DNA from: Pontibacter pamirensis
Lineage (GTDB): Bacteria; Bacteroidota; Bacteroidia; Cytophagales; Hymenobacteraceae
Assembly: GCF_010015475.1 (NCBI RefSeq)
Contig: NZ_SSNI01000010.1
Span: 1-64,000 of the forward strand
Length of the DNA stretch: 64,000 nt
Reading direction: 5' to 3'
The notes beneath the pieces were generated by a model. That model was not told the origin of the DNA, searched no databases, and was given only the letters and a program-made list of their open reading frames with translations. Each line of letters starts with the position of its first letter. The first letter of the stretch is position 1. This document shows positions 8,629 through 16,962 of this stretch, in pieces. Made by a program: the position numbers and the translations under genes.

Positions 8629-8718
8629 GTCTTTGGGTTGAGCGCCTTTGGAGATTTTTGGTGCCGCTCGCGCGGCAGCGCCTCGGCGCAAAAAACTCCC
8701 AGCGCGATGCCCAAAGAC
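8629..8718. repeat. 90-bp imperfect palindrome
   Basis: The outer ends gtctttggg (8629-8637) and cccaaagac (8710-8718) are exact inverted copies. Pairing continues inward with small gaps: agcgcctttggagattttt pairs with aaaaaactcccagcgc, to a central gccgctcgcgcggc. It is a large hairpin-forming repeat of the REP type with no coding content. Confidence 0.6.
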
Positions 8719-8951
8719 GAGGCCTCTCGGCCTGGAGAGCACAGAGCAATAGCTATTGTACAATAGGTCTGATGCCGCTGGATGTACTGTTACTACGGCA
8801 GCTTAGACAGAAAAAAACTTTGCTCTTCCATACTATGTATACCAATTCATTAGAAGCAATATCAAGCACACATAAAAGTAAAAGTGCTATAAAAGATTTT
8901 AAACAAGTGTAGGAGTAGCGTTAGAGCTCTCCCTAAACCTGCTTTTACTCT

Positions 8952-10733
8952 CTACTGCTCCATCGTCAACGCAGTGTTGCTGAGATCTTTTCCTTTGGAC
9001 ACCTGCTGTGAAGCGTTTTTGAAGTCTTTGCTTTCTAGCTTTACATTCTTCGTTAGCGGCCCTAGCACCTTTACTACCGGCCCTTGTGTCTCGTCATAGG
9101 ATAAGCCCCTAACATCTATATTTTTGCTGTTATAGATAGTTAGCGCAGGACCATTTTCGGTTATCACCTTCACGTTCTTCAGTGAAATTCCATCAGTGTC
9201 TACAGCTGTTATCCCCTTCTGCGCTTTCAAAACGGAGTTCTCAATGTTCACGTTTTTCAGGTTCATCTCTGGCAGGCCCTGTAGCGCTACTGCCTCGTCT
9301 GCTCCGGCTACCCTGATATTAGACATATAAATATCCTTGAAAGAAGGTGTCTCCACTGTTACGGGAACAGGCTTTTCATCTCTTGCCTCGTCGCTGGCTC
9401 TCTGATCTTCTTCCAACACAGGAGAGTTGCCGCCATAGAACAGGTTAAAGCTGATGGCCTGGGTCGGAATGTCAATCATGTCGATGTTGGAGATGTAGAT
9501 GTTTTCTACTACACCGCCCCTGCCGCGTGTACTTTTAAAGCGCAGGCCGATATCCGTACCCATAAACGTGCAGTTGGAGACGTGCACGTTTTTTACTCCC
9601 CCGGACATTTCGCTGCCGACCACAAATCCGCCGTGGCCATGGTATACCGTGTTGTTTTTCACAATCACATTCTCTGTCGCCATGCCTCTTCTACGACCGT
9701 CCTCATCTTTACCGGACTTGATGCAGATGGCATCGTCGCCCACATCGAAGGTGTTGTTATGGATAACGGCATTCTTGCACGATTCCAGATCCAGGCCGTC
9801 GCCGTTCTGGGAGTACCAGGGATTGCGCACGTTCAGGTTACGGATGGTTACATCCTCGCTCATGAGGGGGTGCAGGTTCCAGGCTGGAGAGTTCTGGAAA
9901 GTCGGGCCGTCCAGCATGACTTTTTTACATTCAATAAGGCTAACCATCACCGGGCGCAGGAAATCCCTTACGGCCTCATACTGTTCTTTAGTTTTCAGGT
10001 GTGTGGGCACGTTAAAGTTACTGCCCGGCGTATCCCCTTTCATGGAATTTGCAGAAGGGTACCACATCTTGCCGTCTTCCGTCACCACGCCACCTGATTT
10101 CACCAGGCTCTTCCACTGTGTATCAGTCAACTTGCTTTTCTTCACGGGCCTCCAGGCATCGCCGGAACCATCAAAAGTACCTTTGCCCGTGATGGCGATA
10201 TTCTCCACTCCTCTTGCCGAAATCGGTGACTGGCAGCGATAGGTTTCCAGGCCCTCGAAGCTGGTTTGCACGAGTGGATAATCGTTAAAGTCTTCGCTGA
10301 AGATGACCATTGCCCCTTCTTCGGCATGCAGGTTGATGTTGCTCTGGAGCACAATCGGCCCCGTGAGCCACATACCACGTGGTATTACTACCTTGCCTCC
10401 ACCCTTGGCTGCTGCTGCGGCTATGGCTTTCTCGAAGGCTTGTGTATTTTTTGTGAGCCCATCTCCTACGGCACCAAAATCTGCTATGCTGACACTGTAG
10501 TTAGAGAAAGTTGGCTCCTGTACCCGCGGCATGTCAAACTCGATGCCTTCGTATATATCAGCAGCCGTGCTTGTGGCTGCATTTGCTGTGGTTATAGCTG
10601 TGCCTGCAGTGGTTGTTGCAACTGTTGGGGTAGTGGCCTGAGCAGTTGGCTGGCGCTGGCAGGAGAACTGGAGTGCTCCGGTCAATCCTATCAACAACAG
10701 CAATCGGTTTACAGATATTTTCTTCGTATTCAT
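8952..10733 (-). CDS. GH28 polygalacturonase-like hydrolase with C-terminal extension, lipoprotein
   Basis: This GH28 beta-helix enzyme has 593 residues, about 110 longer than the other copy (3274). The relaxed lipobox LQFSC places the lipid on Cys25. A Thr/Ala-rich linker (28-58) follows, then the SIADFGAVGDG start. Catalytic motifs are complete: NGDG (Asp312), GDD (Asp333-Asp334), GHGG (His367) and RFK (398-400). Residues after about 430 carry further beta-helix repeats (NVNIENSVLKAQKG, NVKVITENGPALTIYN) that may shape a longer cleft or bind branched substrate. It starts 12 bases after the GH43 gene. Hydrolysis of galacturonan or of rhamnogalacturonan (GH28 includes both) is possible. Confidence 0.9.
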   Translation of the reverse strand: MNTKKISVNRLLLLIGLTGALQFSCQRQPTAQATTPTVATTTAGTAITTANAATSTAADIYEGIEFDMPRVQEPTFSNYSVSIADFGAVGDGLTKNTQAFEKAIAAAAAKGGGKVVIPRGMWLTGPIVLQSNINLHAEEGAMVIFSEDFNDYPLVQTSFEGLETYRCQSPISARGVENIAITGKGTFDGSGDAWRPVKKSKLTDTQWKSLVKSGGVVTEDGKMWYPSANSMKGDTPGSNFNVPTHLKTKEQYEAVRDFLRPVMVSLIECKKVMLDGPTFQNSPAWNLHPLMSEDVTIRNLNVRNPWYSQNGDGLDLESCKNAVIHNNTFDVGDDAICIKSGKDEDGRRRGMATENVIVKNNTVYHGHGGFVVGSEMSGGVKNVHVSNCTFMGTDIGLRFKSTRGRGGVVENIYISNIDMIDIPTQAISFNLFYGGNSPVLEEDQRASDEARDEKPVPVTVETPSFKDIYMSNIRVAGADEAVALQGLPEMNLKNVNIENSVLKAQKGITAVDTDGISLKNVKVITENGPALTIYNSKNIDVRGLSYDETQGPVVKVLGPLTKNVKLESKDFKNASQQVSKGKDLSNTALTMEQ

Positions 10734-10745
10734 ATAGATTATACT

Positions 10746-12464
10746 TTATTTCTTGCTTTGGAAAGTGGATGATGTGTTGGGTGTAATCCGGAACCAGTCG
10801 TAGTCGGCGTAGCCGGCATCGTTAATCTTGTCTTCTCTGGTGGCAAAAACACCTACCTTGGCGCCGATCCAGCGGCCCGGAACAGCAGTAAAGAAGTTGC
10901 CTGCCTTTTTGAAATCAGTACCGTTTTCGCTGTAGCTGAACTGGCACCTGGCATCCTTGTCCACCTCTACCCGAAGGTATACTTTATTGCCGTTGAGTTT
11001 TCCCAGCAACTGCTCGTTTTCAGGTGTGCCTTTGTGTGCGTCGTCTACGGTGGTATAGGCCAGGTAAATCCCGTCTTTTTTGCTGACGAGAGAAAGGTGA
11101 GCATAGTCTTCGCCCATCACTAGCAGGCCGGTGCGCTCGTTCTGCAGTTTTGGATTAGGAGAGAATTTCAGCTTTGTGGTGGCGGTGAAAGTTTCGGCCG
11201 GGAATTTCTGCAGCAGCAGGTTCGGCACGTCCCAGAAGTTCTTATAGTCTTCTGGCAATTGGTCTGTAAAAAGGCGTAAAGCTCCTTTGCTCCCTGTAGC
11301 AAAAGCCCAGGTTGCTTTCGGGTTCGCATGCCACTGCCACTGCAGGCCAAGTCCGCTCCAATCAAACTCATCCGACTCCTGTGGCGTTACCACCGGATAC
11401 GTTTGGCCAACATCAGGTTTTTTAAAAGTCATTACCGGCTCGCCTTTGCCGTCGCCGTCTTTGTCCGCGCCAATCACGGGCCAGTCGTTCACCCAATTCA
11501 TCGGCTGCAGGTGCACAACACGTCCGTAAGCCTCCACATCCTGGAAGTGGAAAAACCAATCTTCGCCCGAAGGTGTAGTTACCCAGGCACCCTGGTGCGG
11601 ACCGTTGATGCTGGTGCTGCCCTGATCCATCACAATCTTCTCCTCATAAGGGCCATACACGTTCTTCGAGCGCAGCACCAGTTGCCAGCCGGTGGATACG
11701 CCTCCTGCAGGCGCAAAAATATAATAGTAGCCGTTGCGCTTGTAGAACTTAGGGCCTTCTACTGTTGGGTGATTGTCATGGCCGTCGAACACCATCACGC
11801 CATCATCCAGCAGTTTGGTGCCATCAGGGCTCATCCTGTGCACCACCAGAATACTTTTGATGCCTGCACGGCTGCCGGCATAGGCATGCACCAGGTAGGC
11901 TTTTCCATCCTCTTCCCACAGCGGGCAGGAATCAATAAGGCCTTTTCCAGCCTGCACCAGCACGGGCTCCTCCCACTGGCCTGCCGGGTCTTTGGTTTTG
12001 ACCATGTAGATGCCGTAGTCCGGGTCGCCCCAGTAAATGTAGAACTCCCCGTTATGGTGCCGGATAGCAGGTGCCCATACGCCGTTGCCATGCTGCGGCT
12101 TCGCGAAGTGTTCAAGGGGAGTGTTTCGGTCTAAAGCGTAGCCAATAATTTTCCAGTTCACCATGTCTCTGGAGTGCAGTATCTGCAGTCCGGGAGCAAC
12201 ATTGAAGCTGGAAGAAGTCATGTAATAGTCATCGCCCACGCGGCATACATCCGGGTCAGAATAATCGGCGTGAAGGATGGGATTTTTGTAGGTACCGTCT
12301 CCCTGATCTGCCACCCATACCTTCGAAACCTCAGTGGCGGTTGGTGTGGAGGCAGTTGACGTAGTGTTCATATTACTCTTGCTCTGCGTTAATCCGGACG
12401 AGCAGGAATAACTCCAGCAGGAAAGCGCTAAACAGGCATATAGAAAAAAGCGGTTGTGCGTCAT
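10746..12464 (-). CDS. GH43 family hydrolase (arabinofuranosidase/xylosidase type) with beta-sandwich domain
   Basis: This lipoprotein has 572 residues (SYSC lipobox, Cys21). Residues about 55-350 form the GH43 five-bladed propeller: ADYSDPDV gives the general base Asp70, LIDSCPLW the pKa-tuning Asp178 and TVEGPKFY the acid Glu236. Residues about 365-560 form the DUF1349-like concanavalin-type sandwich common in the GH43_12 group (WQWHANP, LLQKFPAE, RTGLLVMGEDYAHL, KVGVFA). Family members cut alpha-L-arabinofuranosyl or beta-xylosyl linkages. In this pectin locus removal of arabinose from side chains is the better guess, and an arabinose catabolic cluster lies at 53.4-60.2 kb. It is translated just after CE8 and just before GH28. 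Confidence 0.9.
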   Translation of the reverse strand: MTHNRFFLYACLALSCWSYSCSSGLTQSKSNMNTTSTASTPTATEVSKVWVADQGDGTYKNPILHADYSDPDVCRVGDDYYMTSSSFNVAPGLQILHSRDMVNWKIIGYALDRNTPLEHFAKPQHGNGVWAPAIRHHNGEFYIYWGDPDYGIYMVKTKDPAGQWEEPVLVQAGKGLIDSCPLWEEDGKAYLVHAYAGSRAGIKSILVVHRMSPDGTKLLDDGVMVFDGHDNHPTVEGPKFYKRNGYYYIFAPAGGVSTGWQLVLRSKNVYGPYEEKIVMDQGSTSINGPHQGAWVTTPSGEDWFFHFQDVEAYGRVVHLQPMNWVNDWPVIGADKDGDGKGEPVMTFKKPDVGQTYPVVTPQESDEFDWSGLGLQWQWHANPKATWAFATGSKGALRLFTDQLPEDYKNFWDVPNLLLQKFPAETFTATTKLKFSPNPKLQNERTGLLVMGEDYAHLSLVSKKDGIYLAYTTVDDAHKGTPENEQLLGKLNGNKVYLRVEVDKDARCQFSYSENGTDFKKAGNFFTAVPGRWIGAKVGVFATREDKINDAGYADYDWFRITPNTSSTFQSKK

Positions 12465-12522
12465 GTTAAATTATTTCTGCGATGGTTATAGTGAATGGCT
12501 CCTGCGCAGAGCAGAAGCTTCT

Positions 12523-13509
12523 CTATTTACTGGCGGAGGCTGTTGTTTTACCCGGCACCCAGTCTTTAAAAATGTTCTCCAGGGTATAGTCGCTTGCCTG
12601 TTCTTTTGTAAGAATGTGTGCCCATTTCACGCGCTTAGCAGGTGCTGCACCCGGACCTTTGGAATTATACTCCGCATAGTAGGATGTCTTTTCAGCGTCA
12701 GGTTTGTCCCAGTTGTGCCAGCCTTCCGGTTTAATGTGGTTGCCCATGTAGGTGTTGATAAACACGGTTTTGGCATAGGGCCTCCAGGGCCTGCCCAGGT
12801 AATAGGAGTTGGCAGGCGCATTGCCTGTAAGGCGGCAATTCAGGAAAACAAAGCCGTAGGGTGTTTCTTCTAAGGTAGAGGCTGCGGTTATGTAGTTCCC
12901 ACCCTCCTTCGAGTAAATTTCGCAGTTCTCAAACACTGCGGTAGACCAGCCGAAAATAAAATCAGTGGTACCTTCTATGTAGCAGTTCTTATAGTACTGG
13001 CGGCTTTTTTCGCCATGCGGGTACAGCGTATCCTGGTTTCCCAGAAAGCGGCAGTTGGTGAACATTACCTTATCGCCGTCTATGCGTACCGCCACAGCCT
13101 GCCCTACCGGGCCTGCGGAGTTTTCGAAGGTGATATTCTCCGCTGAGAAATCATCTCCAAACACATAGAAACTGGTGGAGCCGGTCGTACCCATTTCTTC
13201 GCCAAACCTGTTCTTCTTAGCCGCATAATCATCGTGCGTCAGGATGGTTTTCTGCACATCTTCCCCCACAAATTTCACAGCGGTTTTAGAAGGCGGCAGT
13301 ACCAGTTTTTCTTTGTACACCCCGTTTTTGATAAATACAGTAGTTGTATTCTTCCTGAAATCAGGCACCGCGTTAATGGCCTCCTGCACCGTTTTGAAAT
13401 CACCGCTTCCATCTTTGGCCACTACAAAGTCATACTGCTGTGCCTGTAGATTTGTCAGCACCAAGCAGAGTAATAAGGCAAGTAAAGAAGCGTGTTTTTG
13501 GATGGTCAT
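12523..13509 (-). CDS. Pectin methylesterase (pectinesterase), CE8, copy 1
   Basis: This is a 328-residue secreted enzyme (Sec signal about 8-24, cleavage near LQAQ) that de-methylates homogalacturonan, releasing methanol. The CE8 motifs are all present: GQAVA (Gln137), GNQDTL (acid/base Asp160), TTDFIFG (nucleophile Asp183) and YLGRPW (Arg240, Trp242). The N-terminus has the family's VAKDGSGDFKTVQEAI. It precedes the GH43 gene by 58 bases. It follows GH105 after a 339-base spacer rich in repeats. A second CE8 gene lies at 20290. The two differ in the loop around the active site, so they may prefer different methylation patterns. Confidence 0.95.
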   Translation of the reverse strand: MTIQKHASLLALLLCLVLTNLQAQQYDFVVAKDGSGDFKTVQEAINAVPDFRKNTTTVFIKNGVYKEKLVLPPSKTAVKFVGEDVQKTILTHDDYAAKKNRFGEEMGTTGSTSFYVFGDDFSAENITFENSAGPVGQAVAVRIDGDKVMFTNCRFLGNQDTLYPHGEKSRQYYKNCYIEGTTDFIFGWSTAVFENCEIYSKEGGNYITAASTLEETPYGFVFLNCRLTGNAPANSYYLGRPWRPYAKTVFINTYMGNHIKPEGWHNWDKPDAEKTSYYAEYNSKGPGAAPAKRVKWAHILTKEQASDYTLENIFKDWVPGKTTASASK

Positions 13510-13609
13510 AGAGTGTTTACTTAAAGTTTGATGGCAGTATATTAAATAAGATTAGTCAGGATATTTAACTCACCCCTACTCCAAATGCTGTTAACTGAAG
13601 CAATCTTTT

Positions 13610-13726
13610 GTCATTTCGAACATTCTTGAGGCGCGAGCAGAAAAGAGCCAGCGCAGCAGTGAGAAATCTGTGATATTGCGGGGTCATGAAATAACTCAGA
13701 TTTCTCACTGCGTTCGAAATGATAAC
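13610..13726. repeat. REP-like inverted repeat (tcatttcgaac / agtgagaaatctg type)
   Basis: The right arm reads, on the minus strand, tcatttcgaac directly followed by gcagtgagaaatctga. The left arm carries the same two blocks (13611-13621 and 13656-13670) but with about 34 extra bases between them. The inner stem gcagtgagaaatctg / cagatttctcactgc (13656-13670 and 13697-13711) is exact over 15 bases. Sequences of this kind recur between genes in many Bacteroidota genomes. It sits in the 339-base gap between GH105 and CE8. Confidence 0.65.
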
Positions 13727-13755
13727 TTAATTTCTGTTTTCTTAAGTTAATGGCA

Positions 13756-13832
13756 TTGCCCCTACTCCTCCCAGTAGAAGATATTTTACTCTTGAAGGAA
13801 TTCCCCTCCTTGGAGGGGCAGGAGTGGGTTCC
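13756..13832. repeat. Short cccctcc/ggagggg repeat unit
   Basis: The stretch holds cccctccttggagggg at 13803-13818 followed by caggagtggg, and an imperfect inverted relative upstream (gcccctactcctcccag, about 13757-13773). It resembles the arms of the palindrome at 51723-51805. It lies next to the GH105 stop codon and may act at the transcript end. Confidence 0.45.
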
Positions 13833-13848
13833 TTAATCTGCTATCCTT

Positions 13849-15096
13849 CTAATTTGATGCTGTTCTGTTTAGTTCTTCAAATTCCAGCGAAGCCATGATA
13901 AAGGGTGCCACTGCCTTCGGGTCATTGTCTCTGCGCTCTTCGTTGATGTAGTATTCATAGGTGCCGTCGCGGTACGGATCACCTCCTAGGCCTGCCACCG
14001 CACATACATTGGTGATGCTGATGGTACCATCGGGGTTTTTCTCTATGAAATTGTTTAGGATACCAGTGTAGGCTTTCTGGGCGTGCTGCATGTACTGCTG
14101 GTCGATGTGTCCTTTTTTAGCCGCTTTCACCAGGAAGTAAGTGAACATGCTCGATGCGGAAGCCTCCAGGTAATTGCCTTCTCTGCCGCCCATATCCACC
14201 ACCTGCCACCAAAGGCCCGTGTCCTTGTCCTGGTACTGCGCGATGGCTTTTGCCATTTTCTGCGTAATCTGCAACACCTCGTCTCGCCTTGGATGATTTT
14301 CCGGGAGATAATCCAGCACATCCACTAAAGCCATGGCGTACCAGCCCATGGCGCGGCCCCATACGTGCGGTGATTTACCTGTCTGCGGATCGGCCCACTT
14401 TTGTTCGCGGCTTTCGTCCCAGCCATGGTGCCAGAGTCCTTTTTCAGGATTCCACGTGTACTTGTCTACCAGCGCAATCTGCTCCGCTACCTCATCGAAC
14501 AAAGCCGGTTCGTTGAACTCGACCCCATACTGCGCCAGGAAGGGAGAGGCCATGTAGAGGCCATCGAGCCACATCTGGTGCGGGTAAATTTCCTTGTGCC
14601 AGAAGCCGCCCTCCGAAGTGCGTGGGTGCGTGCGCATCTGGTCGCGCAATGTCTCTACTGCCAGCTTATACTTCTCATCGCCTGTCTCCTTGTAAAGCTC
14701 CATCAGGAACTTGCCCGGGTTTACACGGTCAATGTTATAGTCTGTTTTCTTATAGGTCATGATGCTGCCGTCTTCGCTGATCATGGTGTCGGCGAAGGCC
14801 TGAATGTAGTTCAGGTATTTATCATCCCCAGTCTTCTCATAGACCCTTTCAATGGCGCTGGCGAAAAGCCCCTGCGTATAATCCCACTTTGGCTTGTCTT
14901 TAAAGTCGATCATCCAGCCCTCCGGATTTCGTTTGATGTCGGAATCGGCCATCCAGACGGAGTAGGGTTTCTCTGCAGACTGAGGCTGCTGCGCTTGCGC
15001 TTCAGCACCCGCAGCAGCCTCAGTCGTAGTACTTCCGGAGCTGCAGGCTGAAAGCAAAGTAATACAAACGGGCAGGATGTATCTGGTGATGGTCAT
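13849..15096 (-). CDS. GH105 unsaturated rhamnogalacturonyl/galacturonyl hydrolase
   Basis: The 415-residue (alpha/alpha)6 barrel enzyme removes the 4,5-unsaturated uronic acid left by pectate or rhamnogalacturonan lyases. I start it at MTITRYILPVCIT because this gives a lipobox (LLSAC, Cys18). The open frame reaches 15183 but the extra 29 residues are not signal-like. Family features are DYTQGLFASAIERVYEKTGD, MWLDGLYMASPFLAQYG with a likely catalytic Asp, HGWDESREQKWAD and HVWGRAMGWYAMALVDVL, and the C-terminal DPKAVAPFIMASLEFE. It is probably periplasmic. Released unsaturated uronate would pass to KduI/KduD. A perfect hairpin (15150-15182) precedes it. Confidence 0.92.
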   Translation of the reverse strand: MTITRYILPVCITLLSACSSGSTTTEAAAGAEAQAQQPQSAEKPYSVWMADSDIKRNPEGWMIDFKDKPKWDYTQGLFASAIERVYEKTGDDKYLNYIQAFADTMISEDGSIMTYKKTDYNIDRVNPGKFLMELYKETGDEKYKLAVETLRDQMRTHPRTSEGGFWHKEIYPHQMWLDGLYMASPFLAQYGVEFNEPALFDEVAEQIALVDKYTWNPEKGLWHHGWDESREQKWADPQTGKSPHVWGRAMGWYAMALVDVLDYLPENHPRRDEVLQITQKMAKAIAQYQDKDTGLWWQVVDMGGREGNYLEASASSMFTYFLVKAAKKGHIDQQYMQHAQKAYTGILNNFIEKNPDGTISITNVCAVAGLGGDPYRDGTYEYYINEERRDNDPKAVAPFIMASLEFEELNRTASN

Positions 15097-15149
15097 AGTT
15101 AAGTTTGATTTGGTTGATGCTTGTTTGAATATTTTAAGTTGGGCATGAG

Positions 15150-15182
15150 CCTGAAAGGAAATGTTGAATTTCCTTTCAGGCA
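15150..15182 (-). terminator. Perfect hairpin between susD (module 1) and GH105
   Basis: A 13-base perfect stem (15150-15162 with 15170-15182, gcctgaaaggaaa) closes a 7-base loop, within the 198-base gap after the SusD gene. There is no U-tract in the direction of transcription, so it looks more like an RNA-stability or processing element, or a partial terminator, than a full stop. Confidence 0.5.
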
Positions 15183-15294
15183 TAAGCTGTATTCTTCGTT
15201 TCGCAGCAGCAAGAATTACTACAAGCTGCTACAGGGAGTGTATCTGGCGAGGCAGGTTTACCTCTGGGCTAGATTGTTACACCCATGATCAACA

Positions 15295-16953
15295 TTAATA
15301 GCCAGGGTTTTGAGGAAAATTGCCCTCATTTAATAGCAAGGCACGTGAAGGTATTGGTCTTAGTATTTTGAATCCCCCTGTTCCTTCGAACGGGTCTATA
15401 CTGCGGTTATACCAGTTTCTGATGTCTCTGTTATAGAGCCGGGTTCTCTCCATCAGGGTGCCTGTGCGCTTGAGGTCGAACCAACGCAGGTACTCGCCAG
15501 CCAATTCTCTGGCCCTTTCGTCAAGAATAAAGTCGATGTCTACATCTGCGCCAGTAATCATCATTTCATTTTCGCTTCCAGCTTTGGCCGCTCTTCTCCT
15601 TACCTCGTTTATTCTTGCAGCCGCAGTACCTGCATCACCTAACTGATGGTAGGCTTCAGCTGCGATTAGGTAAGTTTCGCCCAGACGTGCCAGGTATATA
15701 TCGCGGGTACTGGTAGGGTTACCGAAGGCTGCCTGAGGATCATCAAACTTTTTAATAGCAGGTGTAGCGTTATCCAGCGCTGTGCTATTCGATGCTTCCC
15801 ATGCTTCAGAATAAGGTATAACCTGTGCATTGTCGCGCCGTGTTGGGTTTTCTGCCTTCCAGGCGGCAATTGCCTCTGCAGAGTTAGCCCACTTAGGCGC
15901 ATAATAATAGCGTACGTCCAGGTTTTGCCTTTCTGAGCTCTTGTCATAATAATCGTAGTAACGCTGGTAGTACTCGATCATGAAAGTGGCATCGAACCGA
16001 GCATCATTTTCATTGAACACATCGAACAGATACAAGGTTGGCACTAACCGGTAGGCTCGCTGTGGATACCCCTGCGCTGCCCCCTGTCCACCCATGTATG
16101 GGCCAAACCAGTAATTCTGATTGTTACCGCCTGTCTGTGGGTTTGCGATGGAGGCCGGGTCATACTGTATAGAAAACAAAATCTCAGGATTTCGCTCGTT
16201 ACCCGGGAAAAACAGGTTCTCAAACGAGGTAGTTAGTTCCTGCCCCGCTATCGCTTCATCAGCCAACGCAGATGCTCTCTGGAAATCATCCCCAGCTGCG
16301 AAAGACTCATACCCTCTCGTTAGGTGTACTTTTGCTAGGAAATGGCGAACTGTCCGCTGGGTAACCCTTCCAAATTCAGATGATGTTTCAGGTACCGCAC
16401 CGAGCGCCTCATTCATCTCGTTGATAATAAAAGTGTACACCTCCTCTGCTGTATTCCTGTTAAACTCTTCCTCCGGTGCAGTAAAACGTTCCGTTACAAT
16501 GCTAACCCCTCCAAACTGCTGCACTAGCAGAAAGTAGTAGTAAGCCCTCAGGAACTGCATCTCCCCTTTCCTGACAGGCAAGGCCGTTGCTGACGCAGTC
16601 TTGTCGTTAAAGTAAAGGGCTGTATTGGTTAGCTGAATGGCAGCATACGTGTTGCGGTAGAAGTTTTCAACTGAAGCCTCTTCCGGCGTCAATTCTCTGT
16701 ACTCACTTATACCTTTAGGTTGTGCATCCCTGCCTTCCACAAATAAATCTGTACCCGCTGTAAACACCCAAGGTTCGCTATACACATTGCGCAACGAAGC
16801 ATAGGAGGCATTCACCAGTTTCTCGTACCCTTCCGTGGTTGAGTAGTAGGCATCTGATTGTATGTTCGAAATATTTTCCTCCTCCAGAAAGTCTTCACAT
16901 CCTGTAAAAACAGCGAGCACCAGGAGTAAATTGAGTATCTTAAAATTTTTCAT
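15295..16953 (-). CDS. SusD/RagB family nutrient-binding outer-membrane lipoprotein (module 1)
   Basis: This 552-residue surface lipoprotein captures glycan fragments and lids the partner SusC pore. The signal ends VFTGC (Cys19), followed by EDFLEEE, an acidic tract of the kind that directs Bacteroidota lipoproteins to the cell surface. SusD family features are NIQSDAYYSTTEGYEKLVNASYASLR, the tetratricopeptide helices (AEEVYTFIINEMNEAL, VRHFLAKVHLTRGYESF), YLARLGETYLIAAEAYHQLG and the C-terminal ERARELAGEYLRWFDLKRTG with LRPIPSRALLLN. It starts 9 bases after the susC stop. The substrate by context is a pectin oligosaccharide. Confidence 0.95.
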   Translation of the reverse strand: MKNFKILNLLLVLAVFTGCEDFLEEENISNIQSDAYYSTTEGYEKLVNASYASLRNVYSEPWVFTAGTDLFVEGRDAQPKGISEYRELTPEEASVENFYRNTYAAIQLTNTALYFNDKTASATALPVRKGEMQFLRAYYYFLLVQQFGGVSIVTERFTAPEEEFNRNTAEEVYTFIINEMNEALGAVPETSSEFGRVTQRTVRHFLAKVHLTRGYESFAAGDDFQRASALADEAIAGQELTTSFENLFFPGNERNPEILFSIQYDPASIANPQTGGNNQNYWFGPYMGGQGAAQGYPQRAYRLVPTLYLFDVFNENDARFDATFMIEYYQRYYDYYDKSSERQNLDVRYYYAPKWANSAEAIAAWKAENPTRRDNAQVIPYSEAWEASNSTALDNATPAIKKFDDPQAAFGNPTSTRDIYLARLGETYLIAAEAYHQLGDAGTAAARINEVRRRAAKAGSENEMMITGADVDIDFILDERARELAGEYLRWFDLKRTGTLMERTRLYNRDIRNWYNRSIDPFEGTGGFKILRPIPSRALLLNEGNFPQNPGY

Positions 16954-16962
16954 ATCGCTCTT

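Larger units (their letters stand above)
8286..8951. other. Gene-free, repeat-rich spacer inside the pectin locus
   Basis: No credible gene lies here. The spacer holds two separate palindromic elements (8437-8501 and 8629-8718, listed separately). Open frames on the plus strand are low-complexity readings through these repeats. The spacer splits the minus-strand genes into an upstream block ending with GH28 and a downstream block starting with CE12, so it could hold a terminator, promoter or both. Confidence 0.6.

Noticed and set aside
8372-8912. Two plus-strand open frames in the spacer of the pectin locus
   Set aside because: They read through palindromic repeats, have odd composition, and lack recognisable start signals or domains.
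9499-10242. A 247-codon open frame opposite the second GH28 gene
   Set aside because: Antisense to a gene with all catalytic motifs intact; no family features.
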